IMG/VR virus record: IMGVR_UViG_3300035212_001167
Span: 24,264-88,263 of that record
Length of the DNA: 64,000 nucleotides
Reading direction: 5' to 3' (one strand)
Origin: a virus
The number at the start of each line of letters is the position of its first letter. Positions within the stretch are counted from its first letter, which is position 1. The notes under the pieces are model-generated. The model saw only the letters and a list, made by a program, of their open reading frames with translations, was not told the DNA's origin and did no database searches. Positions 51,718 through 59,904 of the stretch are shown here, piece after piece. The position numbers and the translations under genes were made by a program.

Positions 51718-53013
51718 TTATTTAAATCCTAATGTCGATAATAATGGTTCTAACCAATTACTAACTTCTTTATTACTTCCTTCGATACCTTTGGTGATAA
51801 CAGTCTCGTCGTAATCAGTTTCGTCATTATTACTATCATCTTTATAATCAGTACCCAATTTATTAGTGAAAATTTTTCCAGAATTTTTTAACAATTCTCT
51901 AATATGTTCCCCATAAGGTAATCCTATGTGCACATGAGTCATTGTGTCATGTCCAACCCATTCAGAAACAACTCCAATGTAATCACCAACTTTAATTGTA
52001 TCTCCGTTCTTTAATTTTACATTTTTAACGTGAGTGTAAAAAATATCAGGAAATCCGTCAGACCCTTTAATCGATACTTGTGTTCCATAAATTTTTCCAG
52101 AATTTTTACCAGTATCTCTTATTTTAGTTACAGTACCGTTAGTATATGAATTAACAACTGTATTCGGAGGGGCAAAAATATCCCAAGCATTATCTGATTG
52201 CCAATTACCTAATTTTCTACTACCATGATTTTTTGGACCGTTCTCTAAATCAGTTTTAAAATTACCACCAATAGTTGTTGTAGATTCTTTCAAGGATAAT
52301 TCTTTATCAATACGATTATCTTGATATTGATATAATTTTTCAATATATCCATTTCTTCTCAATACTTTAAATACTAAGTTTTCATCAGAATATTCTCCAC
52401 CTTCTTCTAATCCGCAAGTTCTATATTTTTTAAGTTTTTTCTTATACTTGTCGATAATTTTTTTAGTGTCATCAATAGATTCATCCTTAACACTTTCAAT
52501 AACACCGTCAATAATGTCCATCCATTGTTTTGATTTGTTTTTAATCAGTTCAAGGTCAATTTTAACATTTTCTTTTTTAGGTTCATTTTCCCATGTATCA
52601 AATAAAACAGAATACACTCCACTACTAAAGTGAGACTCAATTTCATTTTGAACATATAACTCAACTTCATATCCGTAGATGGTGATATCGTGTTTGTCGT
52701 TATATATGGTTTTTTTTAATTGGAATAATTCTTCGTATAAAGGTAATTCAGTTTTTGAGAATTGATTAAAGTCAACTAAGATGTGTAAATCAATGTCTGA
52801 AAATTTTGACCAGTTATAATTGGCTAATGAACCTGTCATTATAACGTCTGACACAAAAATATCAACGTTTAAAAATTCTATAAACTCATAAGCAATCTCA
52901 AGTAGACGTGACCTAACTTTAGGTGACATCTTTTCCATTGACCCATCCCAAATCTTAGGATTTAATTCGTCTTGTACGTGAAAACTAGTTAATATACTTT
53001 TTAAATCACTCAT
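51718..53013 (-). CDS. Fusion: nucleotidyltransferase-fold domain plus M23-like peptidase domain
   Basis: 431 aa. The N-terminal half has VIMTGSLANYNWSKFSDIDLHILVDF (about 57-82): the GS and D-x-D motif of the polymerase-beta nucleotidyltransferase fold. The C-terminal half (about 265-400) is LytM/M23-like: WDIFAPPNTVVNSYTNGTVTKI, YTHVKNVKLKNGDTIKVGDYIGVVSE and THVHIGLPYGE with H-x-H. The first Zn ligand His appears replaced (SDNAWD). LSLKE|STTT between the halves is a possible prohead-protease site. The C-terminal WLEPLLSTLGFK recurs in the lysis protein at 61105-61773. Confidence 0.7.
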   Translation of the reverse strand: MSDLKSILTSFHVQDELNPKIWDGSMEKMSPKVRSRLLEIAYEFIEFLNVDIFVSDVIMTGSLANYNWSKFSDIDLHILVDFNQFSKTELPLYEELFQLKKTIYNDKHDITIYGYEVELYVQNEIESHFSSGVYSVLFDTWENEPKKENVKIDLELIKNKSKQWMDIIDGVIESVKDESIDDTKKIIDKYKKKLKKYRTCGLEEGGEYSDENLVFKVLRRNGYIEKLYQYQDNRIDKELSLKESTTTIGGNFKTDLENGPKNHGSRKLGNWQSDNAWDIFAPPNTVVNSYTNGTVTKIRDTGKNSGKIYGTQVSIKGSDGFPDIFYTHVKNVKLKNGDTIKVGDYIGVVSEWVGHDTMTHVHIGLPYGEHIRELLKNSGKIFTNKLGTDYKDDSNNDETDYDETVITKGIEGSNKEVSNWLEPLLSTLGFK

Positions 53014-53018
53014 TACTA

Positions 53019-53025
53019 ATAAATA
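53019..53025 (-). promoter_or_regulatory. TATTTAT motif 5 nt before the fusion gene
   Basis: Coding strand reads CGACTATTTATTAGTAATG. Confidence 0.55.
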
Positions 53026-53043
53026 GTCGAGTATTGATAATAA

Positions 53044-53286
53044 TTAAAGTTTAGTATATTTGAATTTTTTAGAGATTTCTGTGTTAAAGAATTTACCTTG
53101 AGACTCATTCATTCTAAATCTAGTGTAAACCTCATGAGGAACCGCGTCATATTGGTATTTCATACCGTTTTTAAATTCCACCACCATTAATTTGGTTTCG
53201 GTATCATACTCAGTTTTTACTAAGTTACTTGAATCTATCTCGTTAATAATCTTCGTCCCGATTATCTCTTCTTTTTTTACTGCCAT
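53044..53286 (-). CDS. KTSC-domain protein
   Basis: 80 aa. SSNLVKTEYDTETKLMVVEFKNGMKYQYDAVPHEVYTRFRMNESQGKFFNTEISKKFKYTKL follows the KTSC pattern throughout (Y-D...L-x-V-x-F-x-x-G-x-x-Y-x-Y-x-x-V-P...S-x-G-x-F-x-x-x-I). KTSC domains are small beta proteins widespread in phages, often next to RNA or replication proteins; biochemical role unclear. Start overlaps the end of the upstream gene by 44 nt. Confidence 0.85.
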   Translation of the reverse strand: MAVKKEEIIGTKIINEIDSSNLVKTEYDTETKLMVVEFKNGMKYQYDAVPHEVYTRFRMNESQGKFFNTEISKKFKYTKL

Positions 53287-53578
53287 TTTGTAAAGGTGTT
53301 TCTGAATCTATTATTTGTAATTTACCTTTAAGATAATCAACAAACTCATTGTGGTCAACATCAGGGAAAAAACTTTTTAGTTCTTGGAATAATTTTGAAT
53401 GTAAACTACTAAACCTTTGGAAGTTTCTCATAATATCTTGGGGATAATATGGTGGTTTCTCCAAATCCTTTTCGGACCAACCTTCTCTTTGGAATGATTG
53501 TCTAAGATTTCTATATGTTTCTAAGATATCTTTATCAGCACCTAAGGTCTCAATATATTTGGTGTAGTGTTTTATCAT
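53243..53578 (-). CDS. Hypothetical protein
   Basis: 111 aa from ATG at 53578; the alternatives at 53584 and TTG at 53596 overlap the TATTTAT motif. Helical, charged, with RNLRQSFQREGWSEKDLEKPPYYPQDIMRNFQRFSSLHSKLFQELKSFFPDVDHNEFVDYLKGK. Not recognised. It is the first gene of the minus-strand head cluster and divergent from the Clp gene. Confidence 0.6.
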   Translation of the reverse strand: MIKHYTKYIETLGADKDILETYRNLRQSFQREGWSEKDLEKPPYYPQDIMRNFQRFSSLHSKLFQELKSFFPDVDHNEFVDYLKGKLQIIDSETPLQNGSKKRRDNRDEDY

Positions 53579-53582
53579 ATTC

Positions 53583-53589
53583 ATAAATA
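53583..53589 (-). promoter_or_regulatory. TATTTAT motif 4 nt before ATG at 53578
   Basis: Coding strand reads GGTTATATTTATGAATATG. Confidence 0.5.
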
Positions 53590-53627
53590 TAACCAAAAAT
53601 TAAATTTTTTAATTTAGATATTTTACT

Positions 53628-53635
53628 TACCTTTG
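53628..53635 (+). promoter_or_regulatory. Bacteroidota-type -7 element (TACCTTTG) for the Clp gene
   Basis: TAnnTTTG match, 54 nt before ATG at 53690. No clear TTTG at -33. Confidence 0.65.
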
Positions 53636-53689
53636 TACCTGTTGTTGAAAATACAAAATTAATCCTTATAATTAACTAAAAAACAAAAT

Positions 53690-55732
53690 ATGATAGAATC
53701 CATGGATAATGGGGGAAAGAATAACCCACCTAAATCAACATCTGACTCATCAACACCTGTGTTGGATAACTTCAGCCGAGATTTAATCAAATTGGCCGAA
53801 CAAGGTAAATTAGACCCTGTTGTTGGTAGAGAAAGAGAAATTACAAGGATTGCTCAAATCCTTTCTCGTAGAAAGAAAAATAACCCTATTATTATTGGTG
53901 AACCTGGTTGTGGTAAAACCGCAATCGTAGAAGGATTAGCAATTAAAATTTTTAACGGTGAATGTCCAAGAAATTTAATGGATAAAAGAATTGTTTCGTT
54001 AGACATGACATCGATTGTTGCGGGTACAAAATACCGTGGTCAGTTTGAGGAACGTATGAAAGTAATTATCGAGGAGTTACAAAACGCACCAAATATCATT
54101 GTCTTTATTGACGAAATTCACACAATAGTTGGTGCAGGTAATTCATCAGGTTCGTTAGACGCATCAAACATCTTCAAACCAGCACTTGCCCGTGGAGAAA
54201 TTCAATGTGTTGGTGCAACAACTCTTGATGAGTATCGTAAGAACTTTGAGAAAGACGGAGCATTAGAAAGACGTTTTCAAAAGGTAATTGTTGACGCGGC
54301 GACTAAAGAAGAGACTTTGGAGATTCTTAAGAATGTTAAAGATAAATACGAATCATTCCACAAGGTATCTTATACTGATGAAATACTTTCAGTATGTGTT
54401 GATTTGGCGGCAAGATATATCACCGACAGAGAGTTTCCTGATAAGGCATTCGACATTATTGATGAGGTAGGTGCGAGATGTCAAGTTGAGATTAAAATGC
54501 CTGACATTATTGAAAAATTAAAACAAGAAGCTGCCGACGTTAAAATTGAAAAACTTGAGGTTGTTAAAAAACAAAATTACGAAGAGGCGGCAAATCTACG
54601 TGACAAGGAAAAACGTATTCTCAATAAATTAGATATTGAGAAGAAAAAATTTGAGGAGGAACTTCAGATTAAGAAAAAAGAAGTTTCTATCGAATTGGTT
54701 TATGAGGTCGTTTCAAACATGACTAAAATTCCTATTAGTAAATTGAATGCTAATGAGACGATGTTACTATCTCAATTAGAGGGTAGTTTATCTGACAAAG
54801 TAATTGGCCAATCTGAAGCGGTTATGAAAATTGCTAAGTCAATCAGACGAAACAGATTAGGTATTAAAGACCCTAATAAACCAATTGGTTCATTTATTTT
54901 CCTTGGTTCAACAGGTGTAGGTAAAACTTACTTAGCAAAACAATTGGCAAAACAAATGTTTGGTAGTGAGGAGAATATGATTCGTGTGGACATGTCTGAA
55001 TACCAAGAAAAACATAGTATCTCAAGATTAATTGGAGCCCCTCCAGGATATGTAGGTTATGACGAAGGTGGTCAATTAACTGAACAAGTTAAAAACAAAC
55101 CTTACTCAGTAATTTTATTTGATGAGATTGAAAAGGCAAACAAAGACATATTTTCAACATTATTACAAGTGTTGGATGACGGTCACCTTACAGATGGTAT
55201 GGGAAGAAAAATTAACTTCAAAAACTGTGTCATTATCATGACATCAAACGTTGGAGTTAAAAAACTACAGGAGTTTGGTGCGGGTGTAGGATTTAAAACT
55301 AACTCGAGTTCTTACGTTGAAGAAGAACAAAAAAGAGAAGTTTTGAAGAAGGAACTTAAGAAGTTTTTCGCCCCTGAATTTTTAAACCGTATTGATGAGG
55401 TTATTATTTTTAATTCACTAGTGAAAGAAGATGTTAAAAAAATTGTTAAGCTTGAGTTGAGTATTTTATCTGAAAGATTGACAGGTCTTAAATATAATAT
55501 TAAATTTGACGATTCTATTTTAGATATGATTTCTGAGGTTGGGTTTGATGAAATGTATGGTGCTCGTCCATTGAAAAGAGCTATTCAGGATAAAGTTGAA
55601 GATTTTATATCTGAAGAGGTTCTTAAGAGTAACATTCAAGAGAATACTGAGTACACGTTAATAAGTGAAAATGGTGATGTTAAGTTTAAAGAGGAAAAGA
55701 AAGTCACAAGAAAAAGAAAAGGGGTTGAATAA
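53690..55732 (+). CDS. ClpC/ClpA-like AAA+ unfoldase without the N-domain
   Basis: 680 aa with two AAA modules: Walker A1 GEPGCGKT (70-77), Walker B1 VFIDEIHTI, then Walker A2 GSTGVGKT (about 405-412), SEYQEKHSISRLIGAPPGYVGYDEGGQLTE, LFDEIEKAN and FFAPEFLNRIDEVIIF. A UVR-like segment (NYEEAANLRDKEKRIL, about 296-311) lies between them, as in ClpC. The roughly 150-residue substrate-recognition N-domain is absent. A GVGFK loop near 533 sits where ClpC has its VGF ClpP-docking tripeptide. It probably feeds substrates to host ClpP or remodels complexes. Confidence 0.9.
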   Translation: MIESMDNGGKNNPPKSTSDSSTPVLDNFSRDLIKLAEQGKLDPVVGREREITRIAQILSRRKKNNPIIIGEPGCGKTAIVEGLAIKIFNGECPRNLMDKRIVSLDMTSIVAGTKYRGQFEERMKVIIEELQNAPNIIVFIDEIHTIVGAGNSSGSLDASNIFKPALARGEIQCVGATTLDEYRKNFEKDGALERRFQKVIVDAATKEETLEILKNVKDKYESFHKVSYTDEILSVCVDLAARYITDREFPDKAFDIIDEVGARCQVEIKMPDIIEKLKQEAADVKIEKLEVVKKQNYEEAANLRDKEKRILNKLDIEKKKFEEELQIKKKEVSIELVYEVVSNMTKIPISKLNANETMLLSQLEGSLSDKVIGQSEAVMKIAKSIRRNRLGIKDPNKPIGSFIFLGSTGVGKTYLAKQLAKQMFGSEENMIRVDMSEYQEKHSISRLIGAPPGYVGYDEGGQLTEQVKNKPYSVILFDEIEKANKDIFSTLLQVLDDGHLTDGMGRKINFKNCVIIMTSNVGVKKLQEFGAGVGFKTNSSSYVEEEQKREVLKKELKKFFAPEFLNRIDEVIIFNSLVKEDVKKIVKLELSILSERLTGLKYNIKFDDSILDMISEVGFDEMYGARPLKRAIQDKVEDFISEEVLKSNIQENTEYTLISENGDVKFKEEKKVTRKRKGVE

Positions 55733-55747
55733 CCCCCTTTTTTTATG
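55719..55747 (+). terminator. Intrinsic terminator overlapping the Clp stop codon
   Basis: GGGGTT-GAAT-AACCCC followed by CTTTTTTT; the stop codon lies in the hairpin. Confidence 0.75.
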
Positions 55748-55760
55748 TTCATTAATAAGC

Positions 55761-55796
55761 AAAAAATAACCCCACCTTACGGAGGGGTTTTTTATT
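55761..55796. terminator. Bidirectional terminator between Clp and M20 genes
   Basis: AAAAATAACCCC...GGGGTTTTTTA with both A and T runs, between convergent genes. Confidence 0.8.
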
Positions 55797-56625
55797 AGTC
55801 AAATAAATAACTGTATCGTGGTTTCGATTTGAATGGGTATTTCACATTACCCAATTTCTCAATTAATTCTTTACCCGTTTTGATTCCATTATAAACATCT
55901 TCGATTACAACGTATTCTTCTCTAGTGTGGTAGTCGTAGTACCCAATCGAGAAGTTAATACATGAGAAGTCAAATGTGTTCTTCAAAGCGTACACGTCTG
56001 TGTATGGGTGAGATTGATATTTTCTATCAGGATTGAATGTTTCTGTTAAAACCTCATCACATGATTTAAAGAACTCGGTTTCTCTACCAAATAATTGAAC
56101 TCCCATACAGAACTCACTAACCATCCAGTTTTCAGGAGCATCAAATTGAATTCCGTATCCAACATTCTCGAAGAAATTTTTATCCGCTTGTTTTGAACCG
56201 TGGCAACCTGTTTCTTCTGAAACAAAGAATGCGGCTTTAAGATTTGGTAATTCTTTTAATAATTCTAAACATGCGTAAACACCGCATTTATCATCACCAC
56301 CAATTCCTGTTGGTTCACCAAAATCGTTGAATGCTTTTAATGATGGTTTAATTACTCCCTGAGCGTTAGGTAATTCCATTTCTCTAACGTTAATTACGTC
56401 TAATTGATGTACGGTATCAGTATGAGCAATAACACACGGGAAATAGAAATCTTCAGTAATATCCTGAGATGTCTTAGTAGCATAAATGTTTCGATGTTCG
56501 TCTACCTGAAATGGTATTTGGTTTTCGGTTAACCAATTAACTAAAAACTCAATCATTCGGTCTTCCTTATATGTCTTTGTTGGGACCGACAAAACGTCCT
56601 TTAGTAATTGATAGTTTCTTTCCAT
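55795..56625 (-). CDS. M20/M42-type metallopeptidase
   Basis: 276 aa. VIAHTDTVH (His68, Asp70), GIGGDDKCGVYACLELLKEL (Asp111/112), FFVSEETGCHGSKQAD (Glu137/138) and a late YYDYHTREEYV supply the usual two-metal ligand set and catalytic Glu of M20-type di-/tripeptidases; the dimerisation domain is short, so the protein is compact (most family members have 350-450 aa). A cytosolic aminopeptidase or dipeptidase, perhaps recycling peptides. The start sits 4 nt after a TATCTTTG element. Confidence 0.85.
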   Translation of the reverse strand: MERNYQLLKDVLSVPTKTYKEDRMIEFLVNWLTENQIPFQVDEHRNIYATKTSQDITEDFYFPCVIAHTDTVHQLDVINVREMELPNAQGVIKPSLKAFNDFGEPTGIGGDDKCGVYACLELLKELPNLKAAFFVSEETGCHGSKQADKNFFENVGYGIQFDAPENWMVSEFCMGVQLFGRETEFFKSCDEVLTETFNPDRKYQSHPYTDVYALKNTFDFSCINFSIGYYDYHTREEYVVIEDVYNGIKTGKELIEKLGNVKYPFKSKPRYSYLFD

Positions 56626-56629
56626 AGGC

Positions 56630-56637
56630 CAAAGATA
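56630..56637 (-). promoter_or_regulatory. Promoter TTTG-N20-TATCTTTG placed 4 nt before the M20 ATG
   Basis: Minus strand TTTG followed after 20 nt by TATCTTTG, gcct, ATG. Lies at the end of the upstream 454-aa gene; predicts leaderless mRNA. Confidence 0.7.
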
Positions 56638-56643
56638 AGTAAA

Positions 56644-58008
56644 TTACTTTACTTTGACAAATCTATTTTCAAATAATTCGGGATGATGTAAAAATTGGTC
56701 AAAATCTTCAAAATCATAACTTCTTTGTTCGCCTTGATATGAATTCTTAACTGAAACAACAACATGGACTTTATTAGTTTTTGGGTCCATTTTAATTATA
56801 CTAAATGTTTTTGTTTCGTCTTTGGGTAATTTGTAATTAGTTTCCATGTCGTACTTACTTAAAATTTTCGAAGCATTATCTGAGAATTTTTTAATATCCT
56901 CAAATTCGTCAGAATCCTCAAGTTTAGTAAACATCTTATCTAATTGCCAACCACAACTACGATTGAACGATTCATCATCAAAATCAATACAATCCTGTTC
57001 ATAAGAATATTCTTCCCATCCACCAAGATTTCCTGATTTATGACCAATATCACTTAAAACCTCACTAACCGTGAAATGTCTTTCATCAACCATTTTATAT
57101 AAAGATAATAATACCGACACTGTTGTCACATAACTATAAAAACAATTACCCATATTGAATATTCCATAATTTTGGAAGAAATTACAACAGTCGTCTTCAA
57201 TCATCTTACGGGCACCTCGTTCTTTACAGTTATTTTTTTCTGACAACCATTCAGATTTAATTCCCTCACATTCACGTTCAAATGTTGATAATAGTAAATT
57301 AGACGCTTTTTCCCATTCTTCATCATTTCGTAACTGAGATAGTTCTGGCGATAATAATTTTAAAATTTCTTTTAGTTTAATTTGGTTTTCGTCATTTAAT
57401 TCCCGTAACAAATAACCCTGTTTCCAATCCTCATCAGCGAAATCTTCACTTTCAAATTGGTAGGAATCATAATTAGAATATACGTAATTTCCAAACCAAA
57501 TATCTCCTTCAGTTAACTCAAATAATTTCCAATAATCCTCATAATCATCAAACTTTAATTTAACTCTACTTTTACCAGGTGTTTGTTCATTAAACTTAAT
57601 ATCATATACAATTGGGTCAAATCTATTAGCATCCCAGTTATTAACCTTTTGACCGTTTTTAATTTTTAATAATAAATCGTATATCTCACTATTCCCCATA
57701 ATATCTTGGACGTAGGGTTTTAGGTACGGATACTTAAATGTGATGTTGTCGTAACTTTCAAGTTTTAATTCGATACCTGAATAATATTCAAGCTCACCAT
57801 CGGTAGGTTTGTATAGTGTGTATATATACTCAGGGCCAGGATTGTATTTACTCACGGCAAAATATAAATCACCATGACTAAAATCTCGGTCATACAATTC
57901 AGTAACCTTGGGGGGTCCGTAATAGGTCGCTGCGTTCTTATTGAACACCTGTACCAATACGACATACTCGTTCTCAAATATTATCTTAGCGTTTTTTGAT
58001 TCCTCCAC
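56644..58008 (-). CDS. Unknown protein, GTG start
   Basis: 454 aa, not recognised. Start is GTG at 58008 (no nearer ATG before conserved-looking sequence), 16 nt after a TATTTAT motif. Acidic and aromatic-rich (Tyr, Trp, Asp, Glu). It contains Cys-rich stretches SEKNNCKERGARKMIEDDCCNFF and MGNCFYSYVTTVSVLLSLYK, the latter being a short hydrophobic helix. The last gene before the RNA-only region. No domain recognised. Confidence 0.6.
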   Translation of the reverse strand: MEESKNAKIIFENEYVVLVQVFNKNAATYYGPPKVTELYDRDFSHGDLYFAVSKYNPGPEYIYTLYKPTDGELEYYSGIELKLESYDNITFKYPYLKPYVQDIMGNSEIYDLLLKIKNGQKVNNWDANRFDPIVYDIKFNEQTPGKSRVKLKFDDYEDYWKLFELTEGDIWFGNYVYSNYDSYQFESEDFADEDWKQGYLLRELNDENQIKLKEILKLLSPELSQLRNDEEWEKASNLLLSTFERECEGIKSEWLSEKNNCKERGARKMIEDDCCNFFQNYGIFNMGNCFYSYVTTVSVLLSLYKMVDERHFTVSEVLSDIGHKSGNLGGWEEYSYEQDCIDFDDESFNRSCGWQLDKMFTKLEDSDEFEDIKKFSDNASKILSKYDMETNYKLPKDETKTFSIIKMDPKTNKVHVVVSVKNSYQGEQRSYDFEDFDQFLHHPELFENRFVKVK

Positions 58009-58024
58009 AAATATTTATTTACAT

Positions 58025-58031
58025 ATAAATA
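58025..58031 (-). promoter_or_regulatory. TATTTAT motif upstream of the 454-aa gene
   Basis: Coding strand reads TTTATATTTATATG, 16 nt before GTG at 58008. Lies back to back with the tmRNA promoter at 58040-58070. Confidence 0.5.
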
Positions 58032-58039
58032 TAAAATAG

Positions 58040-58070
58040 TTTGGTAATTGGTAAAACTTTACTATCTTTG
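58040..58070 (+). promoter_or_regulatory. tmRNA promoter (TTTG-N19-TATCTTTG)
   Basis: TTTG at 58040-58043 and TATCTTTG at 58063-58070 with a 19-nt spacer, the full Bacteroidota consensus. Start expected near 58076. Confidence 0.8.
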
Positions 58071-58080
58071 TAAAAGAAAT

Positions 58081-58096
58081 AAGTTCTTTAACATAT
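58081..58096 (+). promoter_or_regulatory. boxA-like leader before tmRNA
   Basis: AAGTTCTTTAACATAT directly precedes the mature 5' end; the same element (AGTTCTTTGACATAT) occurs at the start of the large minus-strand RNA and resembles rRNA-leader boxA. Confidence 0.6.
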
Positions 58097-58482
58097 GGGG
58101 GTAACTTGGAATTGACTGGCATTGTTAGTTATTCGGGGCACGCAGTGAGATGTATCCTATCACTTAAATCTACGGATGTAAACTGTAAACGGAAACGTTT
58201 TAGACAAAATGGCGACCATCGGATTAATCCGTGAAGAAGCTGCGGTTGTTGCCTAACATATAGGAAACACCATACGGGTCGGTGGACATACAACCTAGGA
58301 ACAGAAGTCTATACAAAGGTGGAAAAATGACTGAACCCAAAATCGAGTCATCCATTGGTTGTTAGTTTACGATGGTGAAGAACGAACTAACTATTTTTGG
58401 AACATTAGAAAATGTTATCCTAAGCGTGTAGTCCTTAATAGGTAAGGTGTACAACACGAGGGTTCGAACCCCTCTACCTCCA
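58097..58482 (+). ncRNA. ssrA: tmRNA (transfer-messenger RNA)
   Basis: About 386 nt. 5' end GGGGGUAACUUGGAAUUGAC is the tmRNA D-loop-side signature. GGGGGUA (58097-58103) pairs with UACCUCC (58475-58481), discriminator A at 58482. The T arm is GAGGG-UUCGAAC-CCCUC. CCA is not encoded. The tag frame ends at TAA 58254-58256; reading back from it gives ATIGLIREEAAVVA from GCG at 58212 (or two codons earlier, after UAGAC). The small hydrophobic end (AAVVA) is a typical degradation signal. CGGAUUAAUCCG can form the usual hairpin inside the tag. Rescues stalled ribosomes. Confidence 0.92.
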
Positions 58483-58489
58483 CTCATTA

Positions 58490-58517
58490 AACCTCATCTT
58501 CGGATGGGGTTTTTTTA
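58490..58517 (+). terminator. tmRNA terminator
   Basis: ACCTCATC-TTCG-GATGGGGT (one G-U) and TTTTTTT. Confidence 0.85.
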
Positions 58518-58565
58518 TGCGTTAAAATTATAGATTAGTGTTGTATGATTATTATATTTTAGTGC

Positions 58566-58600
58566 ATAAAAAAAGGGAATAACATCGTCATGTTATTCCC
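58566..58600 (-). terminator. Terminator of the large non-coding RNA
   Basis: Perfect 11-bp stem GGGAATAACAT-GACG-ATGTTATTCCC followed by TTTTTTTAT on the minus strand. Confidence 0.9.
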
Positions 58601-59899
58601 GTTGGGCTTTTTACTCAGTGGTACAACCTTAACCACTCCATCAGTTTGTGACACCGAATGGGACCTTCTATCGTGAGGTGAATATCCGCGACCTAAACGT
58701 CTATGTTTTTTGGTTTTTTACTTATTTAGACACCTATAAAAAACCTGTGGTTATCACAAAAATCCACAACCTAAGAATATCGGTGTTGACGTTTTTTATC
58801 TTTTAGCGAAGATGTCTTGTCTTGACACAAACACACTAGTTTTTTGTATTTATCAATCAGAGCAGATAAAGGTTGTAACATAGTATAAAACCAAAAACAC
58901 ACACTCTATGGGACTTTTTTAAGGGAAAGTTTAAACTCATTACCTTGAGGAATATACCGTAATTACCTCTTTTCTCTGTATTGGAGTCACTGTTTTCATA
59001 GTTTTGGTTGGCTAAAGGCTGAGAATACACCGTTTTGTGAGAATCTTTAGAAGGATTATTTGGTTCCCTTCATTTCCACCATCTTTTGAATGGTAACTCT
59101 CATCGCCGATTGGTTAGACCAATCACTCCTTAAGGTTTTAACTACTCTATTACTACTCTACTCTCTTCAATCTTGCGAACTGACTCAGGATTCGACTCCT
59201 TGGAGGTTTTTGGTAACAATATACATCGACTTGCGGTCTCAGTATGCCATGAACAACTCATGACTATGTAGGCGACTTTCATCAAAACCTGACGAACACT
59301 TTTGCTTATATGTCTTTTAGTTTTACTTAAATTTAGTATAAGTTTTGTGTTGTGGATGATTCCAAGTAGAGGTCCGTCTTAAGCCTCGTTATCTTTTGAA
59401 CAACAAGATACTTGTCTACTCGGTAGAGTGTCCCCACTCTCATATTTTAAGATTACTTCGTACCAAGACCTTGGTGGGTCTGTGGTAAGGATAGTAGCGA
59501 CACCATTCGTTCTCTATCTTACCTTCAGGTTAATCCCTTCGGTTTTAAGTCACCTCTTATATTGGAACCCGCAATTGTGTATTTGGAGTACACTTCTCAC
59601 TTGATTCCTATGGGTTATTCTTATTGGTGTTCCCACCTCAAACTGACAATCCACATTGCCCGTTCAGTTTTCCATTTCCCTACGAAGTTATCCTCGGTAC
59701 TACAGGCTCACTGATATCCCACTTGTATACTCGAGTTCGGTTACCCGAACCGCAAAACCATTAACACTTATGATTTCACTTTATCCCCCTTTCGAGGTTT
59801 ATTTAACGACCATATACGGCCGATTATCGTTTATACAACACCGAAGTGTTATAATGGATAATAATATGTCAAAGAACTTCTTCGGACGTTTCCGATTTG
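58567..59899 (-). ncRNA. Large (~1.33 kb) structured non-coding RNA, class not identified
   Basis: No ORF of 60 codons on this strand across the span. A full promoter (59905-59936), a boxA-like leader and a strong terminator delimit it. Stable local hairpins with typical RNA tetraloops are visible on the minus strand: AACAC-UUCG-GUGUU (about 59840-59855), GUUCGG-GUAA-CCGAAC (about 59730-59748), GAGUG-GGGA-CACUC (about 59425-59440), GAUUGG-UCUA-ACCAAUC (about 59110-59130), and CGGA-AACG-UCCG (about 59881-59893). GC content is higher than in flanking genes. Size, structure and place beside the tmRNA recall GOLLD- or ROOL-type phage RNAs, but I cannot match it to either. Confidence 0.75.
59865..59879 (-). 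promoter_or_regulatory. boxA-like element at the 5' end of the large RNA
   Basis: Minus strand AGTTCTTTGACATAT, 20-35 nt after the predicted start; near-identical to the tmRNA leader. Confidence 0.6.
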
Positions 59900-59904
59900 T
59901 TTTA

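Noticed and set aside
58567-59899. Large RNA as a 16S/23S rRNA fragment, RNase P RNA or group I/II intron
   Set aside because: I could not find the universal rRNA segments, the RNase P core motifs or a group II domain V or group I P7 signature. A short GAUGAAAGUCGC stretch resembles domain V but lacks the rest. Infernal should confirm.
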